Shown here: piece after piece, positions 1 through 6,002 of the stretch
Layout of the letters: each line of letters begins with the position of its first letter
Position numbering within the stretch: the stretch's first letter is position 1
NCBI GenBank assembly: GCA_002337215.1
Contig: DDFO01000014.1
Location: 1 to 9,851, forward strand
DNA: 9,851 nucleotides
DNA from: Phycisphaerales bacterium UBA1926
Lineage (GTDB): Bacteria > Planctomycetota > Phycisphaerae > Phycisphaerales > UBA1924
Direction: 5' to 3'
Program-made: the position numbers and the translations under genes
Notes under the pieces: model-generated
Database searches by the model: none
What the model saw: the letters and a program-made list of their open reading frames with translations, nothing else
What the model was told of the DNA's origin: nothing

Positions 1-246
1 GGCTACGACCTGGCGTTCAACGTGAATCTCTTCATCCCCGACGACTGCTACGGCGGCGCGGTCCCCTGCAACTCCACCGACTGGGCCGAGCCGTTCGGCG
101 TGCTCGACCTCGCCGACATCGCCCGGTTCGTGACCGATTTCCTCGCGGGAGACACGACCTGCATCGACATCGCCGAACCGTTCGGCGTGCTCGACCTCGC
201 CGACATCGGCGCGTTCGTCACACAGTTCCAGGCGGGCTGCCCCTGA
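1..246 (+). CDS. Secreted protein with dockerin-like C-terminal tail (5' end cut by window edge)
   Basis: This is the C-terminal end of a larger protein. The frame is open from base 1 and the ATG at 22 is probably internal, because the residues before it (G-Y-D-L-A-F-N-V) match the same place in the next gene (G-W-D-I-S-F-N-I). The visible part ends in two copies of a D-x-A-E-P-F-G-V-L-D-L-A-D-I-x-x-F-V-T-x-F unit followed by Gly-Cys-Pro and a TGA stop. This resembles the GC-type dockerin tail of Phycisphaerae exported proteins, whose acidic loops look like degenerate calcium-binding EF-hand loops. Attachment or assembly at the cell surface is inferred from the family, not shown here. The stop lies 32 bases before the next start, so the two genes are probably one transcript. 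The catalytic or binding part of this protein, if any, is outside the window. Confidence 0.85.
   Translation, partial: GYDLAFNVNLFIPDDCYGGAVPCNSTDWAEPFGVLDLADIARFVTDFLAGDTTCIDIAEPFGVLDLADIGAFVTQFQAGCP
79..228 (+). repeat. Two dockerin-like repeat units, first protein
   Basis: Two 21-residue units lie at bases 79-141 and 166-228. Both contain the run A-E-P-F-G-V-L-D-L-A-D-I. The first continues A-R-F-V-T-D-F and the second G-A-F-V-T-Q-F. At DNA level they share a near-identical stretch centred on gacctcgccgacatcg. Loop acids are Asp at unit positions 1, 10 and 13, one residue longer than a standard 12-residue dockerin loop. Confidence 0.85.
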
Positions 247-278
247 AGTTCCATCAAACACCGGAGAACAGAACCTTG

Positions 279-1724
279 ATGCTTCGAATCCGGCTCATCC
301 TCGCGCTCGCGGCCGGCTGCCCCATCACCTTGATGGCGGCCGGCGAGACAGAAATCACCCCCATCAAACTCGACTACCAGACCCGACCCGCGGGCTACGA
401 CGGCTACGTCTACCACGCCGGGCTCGGCGGCGAACGCATCATCACCAGCGCCGAGGGGCTCGGACACACGGACACGGTGCGTGGCTCAAGTTGGATTTGG
501 GACAACTCCGCCTTCGACCACTGCATCCCCGACGAATACTCGGGCGACACGAGCGCCCTCACCGCCGCCATCTTCACAGGCCTGCACAGCCAGACGCTCG
601 GCGACAAGATCGACGCGTTCGCCGTGCGCTACTGGAGCGAGTGGTTCGAGGCCCCGGCCGACACCGTCGTCAACGGCCTGAGCTTCTCCACCTTCGCCCA
701 GATCCCCGATGTCGACAATGACGGCAACGGCATCGGCGACGGCGTCGAAGGCCTCGACTGGTTCCTCGCGTTCACCGAAAACGACCGGCTCACCGACCGC
801 TTCAATGCCACCGCCCACAGCCCCATCCTCATCGAGAACATCCCGGGCTCGCTCGATGCCGGCTCGCAGGCGGGCGATCTCGCGGGAGACGGCGTCATCG
901 GATTCCAGGAAGGACAAGTCGTCCTCCAGTTCATCGACTTCAACGCGGGTGACCAGCCCACCGACATCGAGATCGCCGACACCAACGGTATCTCCGACGG
1001 CGCGTTCGGCCCGAACTCGACCTACTCGGGAATCCCCGGCGCCGACCTTAGCCCAAACGACGGCACCGACGACCTTGGCATCGGGCTCTACAACTGCGGC
1101 TTCGTCATCGGATACCGACAGCCCAACGTCGCCGAGGGCGACGGCATCATCGACCGCTACCCCGAACTCGCCGGGTCCGGCCTCGAGAACCCCGACGGGC
1201 TCGACCCGCAAACCTTCCCCAATATCCTCCCCGTCGGCACGCAACTGTCCGCGCCATCGAGCCGACCCGAAACAAACCCAGCCGAAGAAGGTCGTATTAC
1301 CCTCTGGCCGCTCGCCGGTGTCGCACCACTCGAAAGCGAAGGCATCGGCGCGTGGGACGGCATGACCCTCATCGACGCGATCGGCGTGGATCGCGCCGAG
1401 CCGGACAGCGGGTTCTACTTCGGAGGCGCCGTGTGCGACGAGGCCGCCCAGGCCTCGCTCACGCCGCCGTTCTATGCCAATCCCTGGACGGGATGGGACA
1501 TCTCGTTCAATATCAGCCGAGAAACGTTCAACGGATGCAACTCGTGCCCCATCGCCGACAACTCAGAGCCCTGTGGCGTTCTCGACCTCGCCGACATCGC
1601 GCGCTTTGTGACTGATTTCGCGAATGGGTGCGGCGCAGCCGCGGACATCGCAGCGCCATTCGGCCGATGCGACCTCGCCGACATCGGCGCGTTCGTCACA
1701 AGTTTCCAAGTCGGCTGCCCCTGA
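279..1724 (+). CDS. Secreted protein of unknown function with GC-type dockerin-like tail
   Basis: A 481-residue exported protein. The N-terminus has two arginines followed by a hydrophobic stretch (L-I-L-A-L-A-A-G-C-P) and a likely signal-peptidase site near residue 22. The start is taken as ATG at 279, with GGAG 12 bases upstream; a TTG directly before it is in frame but less likely. The middle (about 30-420) matches no enzyme I recognise and looks like an extracellular beta-rich domain. It contains two acidic loops: D-V-D-N-D-G-N-G-I-G-D-G (about 144-155) and D-L-A-G-D-G-V-I-G-F-Q-E (about 200-211), the latter with the ligand spacing of an EF-hand. The last 55 residues are two dockerin-like units ending in Gly-Cys-Pro. 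Residues just before the tail resemble the upstream gene, so the two are tandem paralogues. Function beyond export and probable calcium binding is unknown. Confidence 0.88.
   Translation: MLRIRLILALAAGCPITLMAAGETEITPIKLDYQTRPAGYDGYVYHAGLGGERIITSAEGLGHTDTVRGSSWIWDNSAFDHCIPDEYSGDTSALTAAIFTGLHSQTLGDKIDAFAVRYWSEWFEAPADTVVNGLSFSTFAQIPDVDNDGNGIGDGVEGLDWFLAFTENDRLTDRFNATAHSPILIENIPGSLDAGSQAGDLAGDGVIGFQEGQVVLQFIDFNAGDQPTDIEIADTNGISDGAFGPNSTYSGIPGADLSPNDGTDDLGIGLYNCGFVIGYRQPNVAEGDGIIDRYPELAGSGLENPDGLDPQTFPNILPVGTQLSAPSSRPETNPAEEGRITLWPLAGVAPLESEGIGAWDGMTLIDAIGVDRAEPDSGFYFGGAVCDEAAQASLTPPFYANPWTGWDISFNISRETFNGCNSCPIADNSEPCGVLDLADIARFVTDFANGCGAAADIAAPFGRCDLADIGAFVTSFQVGCP
1557..1706 (+). repeat. Two dockerin-like repeat units, second protein
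   Basis: Units lie at bases 1557-1619 and 1644-1706. The first keeps the A-R-F-V-T-D-F ending and the second the G-A-F-V-T-S-F ending, the same order as in the upstream paralogue. This points to duplication of a whole gene, not of single units. Here the conserved Phe of unit 1 is Cys (E-P-C-G) and the conserved Leu of unit 2 is Cys (F-G-R-C-D-L). Confidence 0.85.
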
Positions 1725-1745
1725 TCTACAACCCGGCGAGGCGAC

Positions 1746-2162
1746 TCAATACCGAGCCACCCCATCGTCCACCGCCACCGACCACAGATCGATCCCCCCC
1801 GCCATCGACCGCGCCCCGCGCAGCCCCTTCGCCTGCAGCACCGCCGTCGCCGTCAGCGACCGCATCCCGTGGTGGCAATAGACCACCACAGGCGTCGCCG
1901 CGGGGTCACCACCCGCGTCCTCGATCTTCTCGATCAATTCCTCGGCCCGCTCCTCGACCTCGCCGAGCGGCACCAGCACCGCGCCCTCGATCCGGCAGAT
2001 CCGCCACTCGTCCGGCTCGCGCACATCGACGACCATCACCGGTGGTGGATCACCGGACGCGATGAGATCCCGCGCAGCGATCGGCCCGATCTCCATCCCC
2101 GCGCGGATCCGCGTGCCGGGGGGCAGGCCCCGCTCGTCGAGCCCCGAGGACGGTTCGCTCAC
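1746..2162 (-). CDS. Single-domain rhodanese-like sulfurtransferase
   Basis: A 138-residue cytoplasmic protein with one rhodanese fold. V-D-V-R-E-P-D-E-W is at 45-53. The active-site loop C-H-H-G-M-R-S is at 96-102 with the persulfide-forming Cys96 intact, and M-A-G-G-I-D-L-W-S is at 120-128. The final V-A-R-Y resembles the V-P-R-Y ending of stand-alone rhodaneses and of rhodanese domains attached to MoeB/ThiF-type proteins. It should move sulfane sulfur from a donor such as thiosulfate or a protein persulfide to an acceptor; the partner is not evident from the neighbours. The start is GTG at 2162, overlapping the TGA of the upstream lipoprotein gene (GTGA), so translation is probably coupled. 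Met23 is an alternative start that would still leave the domain whole. It is the last gene of the six-gene minus-strand unit and converges with the dockerin gene across a 21-base gap. Confidence 0.9.
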   Translation of the reverse strand: MSEPSSGLDERGLPPGTRIRAGMEIGPIAARDLIASGDPPPVMVVDVREPDEWRICRIEGAVLVPLGEVEERAEELIEKIEDAGGDPAATPVVVYCHHGMRSLTATAVLQAKGLRGARSMAGGIDLWSVAVDDGVARY

Positions 2163-2749
2163 GACCCGCCGTCCTCGTCGGCACCGCTGTCGGCCTCAGG
2201 CACAGGCCCCGCGTACCACGCACCCGACCTCCACCGCTTGAAGTTCGAGGCGCTCTGCCGCTTGCCCCACGCCGGGTCGGTGAACGCCCGGACCGGCATG
2301 ATCGCGAGGTCCACAAATGAGCGCACGGGCTCGACCACGCCCCGCCACGCTTCAGCGCCGCGGTCGCTCCCCAGGTCCAGCGCCGACTCGGCCGTCGGGT
2401 ACAACCCGTGCGCGCGAGGCTGCTCATCGCCGAAACTCGGCTCGCTCTTCAGCAACGCGTTGTGCACCGTCCCGTCCACCGGGAGCCTGAAATCGACCGG
2501 CTCCCAATCGCCCCGGTCCAGCCGGGTCGCTCGCTCGGCGTTGATCCCGTGCGTCGCGTCGGCCCCTGCGAGCGTCGGGAGTTCCCGCTCCGCCCCGATC
2601 GTCCGGCGAGCGTTCACATCCGTCGAGCACCCGACCGCGGCGAGGCACGCCGTGATGACAGCCATCGCCGCCGCTGCGCGCCCGACGCCGCAACCGGCGA
2701 TTCGCGTGAGGCCCGTTCGATCAAGTTCCGTTCGGCGGTAAGTCTTCAT
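2159..2749 (-). CDS. Predicted lipoprotein of unknown function
   Basis: A 196-residue protein with a lipoprotein signal: a basic N-terminus, a hydrophobic A-A-A-A-M-A-V-I-T-A segment and the lipobox A-A-V-G-C with the lipidated Cys at 41. It should be exported and anchored to a membrane through that cysteine. The mature part is polar, has no transmembrane segment and matches no family I recognise. A denser stretch near 137-175 (S-F-V-D-L-A-I-M-P-V-R and F-T-D-P-A-W-G-K) is the most likely conserved core, and the last 15 residues are acidic and probably disordered. The ATG at 2749 is supported by AGGA about 7 bases upstream, which overlaps the TAG stop of the isomerase gene. A start at Met29 would remove the basic part of the signal. 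The gene sits 9 bases after manA and overlaps the rhodanese gene by 4. Confidence 0.8.
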   Translation of the reverse strand: MKTYRRTELDRTGLTRIAGCGVGRAAAAMAVITACLAAVGCSTDVNARRTIGAERELPTLAGADATHGINAERATRLDRGDWEPVDFRLPVDGTVHNALLKSEPSFGDEQPRAHGLYPTAESALDLGSDRGAEAWRGVVEPVRSFVDLAIMPVRAFTDPAWGKRQSASNFKRWRSGAWYAGPVPEADSGADEDGGS

Positions 2750-2758
2750 GCCCGCATC

Positions 2759-3805
2759 CTACACCGAGCCGAGCCCGATCACGAGCGAGCGGAGCGTCCC
2801 ATCACCGCTGAGCCGGGCCTCCCCCGCGCACGCCGCCGGCACGAGCACCGTTGTCCCGGCGCACACCGGCACATCACCACCGGCGCCGACCAGGGAGCCC
2901 GCACCACCGATCACCATGACGATCGCCATCTTTCCGTCTGCAAAGCCGATGTCGCCGTCCACCGCGTCGATCGTGTAGAACGCCGTCGCCGCGGACGTGT
3001 CGTCAACGTCCTGACCACCAGCCCGAGTCTCGGAATCTACCCCGAACCCGATGCACGCCGTCGCCTCGTCGATGTGCAGTTCCCGCTCGGGCCGGTCGTA
3101 CTCACGCGCCCAGTCATACACTCGGAACGTCGTATCGCTCGGCGTCTGCACCTCCGCGACGAGCACACCCGCGCCCAACGCGTGCACCGTCCCGCTCGGC
3201 AGCGTGTGACACCGACCAACCCTCGCCGGCAGCCGACACAGGTCGCCCGCGACCGTCCCGTCCGCGATGTGCGCACAGAACGACGCGCGGTCCACGCCCG
3301 ATTCCAAGCCCACAAACACGCTCGGCTCAACGGGCGTGCCGTCGGGCAGACGCGTCGCCTCCGCCTCGACGACGTACCAGCTCTCGGTCTTGAGGAACGC
3401 CCCGGGGTGCGACTCGGCGTACGACGGGCTCGGGTGCACCTGCACGCTCAGGTGCTCCCCGGCATCCAGATACTTGACCAGCAGCGGGAACGCCGGACGA
3501 CCCGCGCCCGTCCGCTTCCCCACGGCGTGCGCACGCTCGAGTCCATCGCGCCCCAGCAGCGCGACGCCCCACGCGTCGATCGCGTCAGCGATCGTCCGCC
3601 CCGCCATCGGCCCGTTCGCGACAACAGACACCGCGGACGCGCCCCCACCGCCAGTCACGCTCGTCGAAGCAAGATCCGCGATCTCCCAACTCTCCCCGTA
3701 CCGCGCGTCGCTCGGGAGCGCCTTGCCGTATCGCGAGAGACGGCGACCGCCCCAGACCTTCTCTTTGAGGATCGGTTCGAATGTCAGCGCGTAGGGCTCG
3801 GTCAT
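2759..3805 (-). CDS. manA: Mannose-6-phosphate isomerase, class I
   Basis: A 348-residue cupin-fold, zinc-dependent enzyme that interconverts mannose 6-phosphate and fructose 6-phosphate, linking glycolysis to GDP-mannose and surface-polysaccharide synthesis. Zinc ligands fit the family: Gln122 and His124 in V-Q-V-H-P, Glu141 in K-T-E-S-W-Y and His208 in S-G-T-V-H-A-L-G. The N-terminal K-V-W-G-G at 16-20, the G-E-S-W-E at 37-41 and the catalytic-type arginine in T-F-R-V-Y-D-W (Arg228) are also present. The length fits the shorter, Bacillus-like members of the class, compared with about 390 residues for E. coli ManA. Its ATG overlaps the stop of the UvrC-like gene (ATGA), so translation is probably coupled. 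The lipoprotein gene follows after 9 bases. Neighbours give no sugar pathway, so its placement here looks like operon packing and not a dedicated mannose locus. Confidence 0.95.
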   Translation of the reverse strand: MTEPYALTFEPILKEKVWGGRRLSRYGKALPSDARYGESWEIADLASTSVTGGGGASAVSVVANGPMAGRTIADAIDAWGVALLGRDGLERAHAVGKRTGAGRPAFPLLVKYLDAGEHLSVQVHPSPSYAESHPGAFLKTESWYVVEAEATRLPDGTPVEPSVFVGLESGVDRASFCAHIADGTVAGDLCRLPARVGRCHTLPSGTVHALGAGVLVAEVQTPSDTTFRVYDWAREYDRPERELHIDEATACIGFGVDSETRAGGQDVDDTSAATAFYTIDAVDGDIGFADGKMAIVMVIGGAGSLVGAGGDVPVCAGTTVLVPAACAGEARLSGDGTLRSLVIGLGSV

Positions 3806-5145
3806 GCCGTGGTTCCGTCATCTCCAGACCGGGGGGGCGTGGGCGATCCCGGTACCGCGTTCGCGCCCGGCGGGTTCGGCTCGTCCTCGCCCTTTCGCCC
3901 GTCTTGTCTGCCGATCGGCCGGTCACCCGATCGTCCCCCCAATCGGCGGACCGCACGCATCAGATCGGACCGTTGGTGATCGGAAAGATCTACGCCCCAA
4001 TCCAGTGAATCAGAGCACCCCACGCCGTGATCTCGCCAGATCGCGATCAGGCTGCCCCGTGTCCGCCGACTCGACCGGGCGTGCCGGGCAACCAACGCCA
4101 CGCGATCGGCCTCTCCGGGCCCGAACCCGGCCGGTTCGCGTGCCATCCGCCGGAGCCCCGATTCGACCACGTCCACCGCCGCTTTGTCCGCCAGAGCCGC
4201 ACCGGCGCGCACATCCGCGAGCAGGCGGGTCGCGCCCGAGTCATGCAGAACAATGCGCACCCAGCCCCGCTTCACCGACGGCATCACCGCGAGCACCCGG
4301 AACCGGTCCATCGTCGTCACCCAGCCGATGCCCGCGGACCGAGCCGCGTCCAGCGCACCGAGCCGCTTCTTCAATATCCCGGCCTGTTCGAAGTCCATCG
4401 ACGTCGCGGACTCGGTAATCGCGGACCGCAGCCGACCACGCTCGGCCTCGAACGCCGCGCCGTCGAACGCGAGCGCCGACCGGACGCGAGCGCGATAGAT
4501 CTCCATCCGTTCGCTGCCGTCGCACGGTGCGGGGCATAGCCCCATGTCCTTGTATTGGCACGCCTCGGCACGAGGCTGCATCATCAGGAGCGACGGCTTC
4601 CGGCACAGCTCGAATTCGCCATCGAGCATCGCCGCCCAGTGCTCCGCGTGCGACCGCGCCGCGAAAGGACCGATCAGCGTCGCAGGATCCGATCCCTTGA
4701 GAGTCCGGTATTCATCGATGACCCGGCACGCCGGCGCTTCGCTCTCAGGATCGAGATGCACGAAGCATGCCGCGCGTTGGCCCGCCGCGAGCGCCGCCGC
4801 CTCGGGTGTGCGCACACGGGCAACCTCGTCGCACGCGAGATCCGCCTCGAAACCCGAGCCGCACTCGCACGCCTCGATGCTCGTCGTCACGTCGGACAGG
4901 TCCGCTCTCGGGCCCTCGCCGCGCAGCCGCCCGCCGACAAATGCACGAAGATCACCGCACGCCGACACCGCGATCGTCTGCTGGCCCTTTGCCCCATCGG
5001 CAACGAACACCGCGACACCCGGGCGGGCGCGCAGTGCCTCACTTGCCGTTTCGGCCTTGCCGTCCGGGGACGTGTCACTCAGGTCGATCCGGATCGGGAG
5101 CGGCCAAGGCTCGGCCTCGCCGCGACCGCCCGGAGCCGACGCCAC
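3802..5145 (-). CDS. UvrC-related protein with UVR motif, apparently lacking the C-terminal nuclease
   Basis: A 447-residue protein related to the first half of excinuclease subunit UvrC. I-G-P-F at 158-161 corresponds to the UvrC G-P-Y/F segment, C-Q-Y-K-D-M-G-L-C-P-A-P-C at 196-208 to its cysteine motif, and S-M-D-F-E-Q-A-G-I-L-K-K-R-L at 249-262 to the UVR helix that contacts UvrB. Around residues 43-75 (G-V-A-V-F-V, then G-D-L-R-A-F-V-G-G-R-L) there may be a remnant GIY-YIG fold, but both signature tyrosines are missing. The remaining part is too short for the RNase H-like nuclease and helix-hairpin-helix of full UvrC (about 600 residues) and ends in a Pro/Gly/Asp-rich tail. A DNA-repair accessory or regulatory role is inferred; cleavage activity seems unlikely. 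The start is GTG at 5145, one base after the dehydratase stop; the 3' end overlaps manA by 4 bases. Confidence 0.8.
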   Translation of the reverse strand: MASAPGGRGEAEPWPLPIRIDLSDTSPDGKAETASEALRARPGVAVFVADGAKGQQTIAVSACGDLRAFVGGRLRGEGPRADLSDVTTSIEACECGSGFEADLACDEVARVRTPEAAALAAGQRAACFVHLDPESEAPACRVIDEYRTLKGSDPATLIGPFAARSHAEHWAAMLDGEFELCRKPSLLMMQPRAEACQYKDMGLCPAPCDGSERMEIYRARVRSALAFDGAAFEAERGRLRSAITESATSMDFEQAGILKKRLGALDAARSAGIGWVTTMDRFRVLAVMPSVKRGWVRIVLHDSGATRLLADVRAGAALADKAAVDVVESGLRRMAREPAGFGPGEADRVALVARHARSSRRTRGSLIAIWRDHGVGCSDSLDWGVDLSDHQRSDLMRAVRRLGGRSGDRPIGRQDGRKGEDEPNPPGANAVPGSPTPPRSGDDGTTA

Positions 5146-5146
5146 C

Positions 5147-5686
5147 TCAGTCTGCCTTGATGTCGTCGAGCGCCATACCGGTGACCCGTGCCTCGAAGGC
5201 GACCCGGCCGTTCACAACGCCCTGGACATCGCTGATGAACCGCCGACGCCCCATCTTGACCTCTCGGCACAGGACGTACATCTCGTCGCCCGGGACGACC
5301 GAACGCCGGAAAGCGGCGCTCTCGATCCTGAGAAACGCCGCAAGCTTCGGTGTCGGCTGCCGGCGATTCCAGATGTAGCACGCGAGCTGGGCCCCCGCCT
5401 CCACCTGCAGCACACCGGGCATCAAGGGCAGATCCGGGAAATGGCCGCGAACCCAGAACGCGTCCTCGGCGCAGCGGTGGCGCGCGACGGCTTGCGTCAG
5501 ATCGTCGTTCACCCAGACGATCTCGTCAAGCAACGCCAATTCGTGCCGGTGGGGGTTGACGCTGCCGATCTCTTCGCGGCCCGCGACCAACCCGTTGAGG
5601 TCAATCGCGCCAAGATCGATCAGCGTTCCCGGATCCGCCCGGCCCGAATCGGCTCGGTCGTGTTCGACGGTCCCGGTCCGGCTCAC
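5147..5686 (-). CDS. FabZ-like 3-hydroxyacyl-ACP dehydratase (hotdog fold)
   Basis: A 179-residue hotdog-fold protein of the FabZ/FabA dehydratase family. P-H-R-H-E-L-A-L-L-D at 45-54 matches the FabZ P-H-R-Y-P-F-L-L-V-D motif. G-H-F-P-D-L-P-L-M-P-G-V-L at 81-93 carries the catalytic His82, and Glu96 in V-E-A-G-A-Q lies 14 residues later, the FabZ spacing. It probably removes water from a 3-hydroxyacyl-ACP in the cytoplasm, in fatty-acid or lipid A acyl-chain synthesis. The first 40 or so residues are a polar extension not found in the roughly 150-residue E. coli enzyme; a later start is possible but none has a clear ribosome site. The GTG at 5686 overlaps the stop of the histone-like gene (GTGA). 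With no other fatty-acid genes nearby it may be a divergent paralogue and not the main FabZ, so no symbol is assigned. Confidence 0.88.
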   Translation of the reverse strand: MSRTGTVEHDRADSGRADPGTLIDLGAIDLNGLVAGREEIGSVNPHRHELALLDEIVWVNDDLTQAVARHRCAEDAFWVRGHFPDLPLMPGVLQVEAGAQLACYIWNRRQPTPKLAAFLRIESAAFRRSVVPGDEMYVLCREVKMGRRRFISDVQGVVNGRVAFEARVTGMALDDIKAD

Positions 5687-5862
5687 GACTCCTCGCTATC
5701 CCGGCTTTCGAGCATTTCCTGACGGATTTCCTGCGCCAACTTCTTGACGTCCTGCATGGTCTTCCGCACACGTGTGCCCGCCGCCTTGTTGCCACCCTTC
5801 GCCTTGCCGTAATCCTCACGGATCGATTCGAGCATCTGAGCCATTTGTTCAAGCAGGTCCAC
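5683..5862 (-). CDS. Small histone H1-like protein (Hc1 type)
   Basis: A 59-residue lysine-rich helical protein, read by hand because it is short. It starts M-D-L-L-E-Q-M-A-Q-M and carries the core Y-G-K-A-K-G-G-N-K-A-A-G-T-R-V-R-K at 18-34, followed by M-Q-D-V-K-K-L-A-Q-E-I-R. The G-N-K-A-A-G-T-R-x-R-K signature is that of the Hc1 family of bacterial histone H1-like proteins, known from chlamydial Hc1 and found as short forms in Bacteroidetes and Planctomycetes. Those proteins bind DNA or associate with the nucleoid. This copy lacks the long Lys/Ala/Pro-rich C-terminal tail of chlamydial Hc1 and ends in acidic residues. The GTG start has GAGG 6 bases upstream. The stop overlaps the FabZ-like start (GTGA), so it heads the six-gene unit and its translation is probably coupled to the dehydratase. 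Confidence 0.82.
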   Translation of the reverse strand: MDLLEQMAQMLESIREDYGKAKGGNKAAGTRVRKTMQDVKKLAQEIRQEMLESRDSEES

Positions 5863-5865
5863 GCG

Positions 5866-5875
5866 TCACCTCTTT
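5866..5875 (-). promoter_or_regulatory. Ribosome binding site of the histone-like gene
   Basis: On the minus strand this reads AAAGAGGTGA, with the GAGG core 6 bases before the GTG start at 5862. It fixes the start of a gene short enough to be missed by length-filtered gene calling. Confidence 0.75.
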
Positions 5876-5881
5876 CTGCGG

Positions 5882-5906
5882 AAAAACCGGCCTCCGATCG
5901 GGCCGG
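5882..5906 (-). terminator. Rho-independent terminator or leader attenuator hairpin
   Basis: Read on the minus strand, CCGGCC, an 8-base loop, GGCCGG and then TTTTT form a perfect 6-bp GC stem followed by a T tract. It lies about 97 bases after the stop of the APH-like gene, so it could end that transcript. It also ends only 19 bases before the GTG of the histone-like gene, leaving no room for a normal promoter between the two. Any promoter for the downstream operon would then have to lie upstream of the hairpin, which would place it in that operon's leader. Confidence 0.55.
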
Positions 5907-5958
5907 GCAGGAAACGTAGCACAATCCAGCGCCCCCCGCGAGCGGGAAGCAACCCCGC

Positions 5959-5986
5959 ATTGTGGCCGCGCCAGCCCGCGATTCAA
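5959..5986 (-). promoter_or_regulatory. Possible weak sigma-70-type promoter for the histone-like operon
   Basis: On the minus strand TTGAAT (5981-5986) and CACAAT (5959-5964) are separated by 16 bases, each matching four of six consensus positions. It is the best candidate I found in the 140-base gap. Hexamers of this quality arise by chance, so this is only a lead. Confidence 0.2.
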
Positions 5987-6002
5987 GAAAACGCCCAACA
6001 GA

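Noticed and set aside
486..1244. A 252-codon minus-strand frame inside the secreted protein gene
   Set aside because: It has a repetitive Val/Gly/Asp/Glu composition that mirrors the plus-strand codons and no recognisable domain.
100..1706. Four near-identical DNA copies of gacctcgccgacatc, considered as a CRISPR or non-coding repeat
   Set aside because: All four lie in frame in the dockerin-like units and the spacing is irregular, so they reflect protein repeats.
2408..3979. A 523-codon open frame on the plus strand
   Set aside because: It is antisense to manA and the lipoprotein gene, with Arg-rich low-complexity product and no motif.
5601..5960. A 119-codon minus-strand frame overlapping the histone-like gene
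   Set aside because: Its product is rich in Arg, Cys and Ser with no family resemblance, while the other frame gives the Hc1 signature, a good ribosome site and a GTGA junction.
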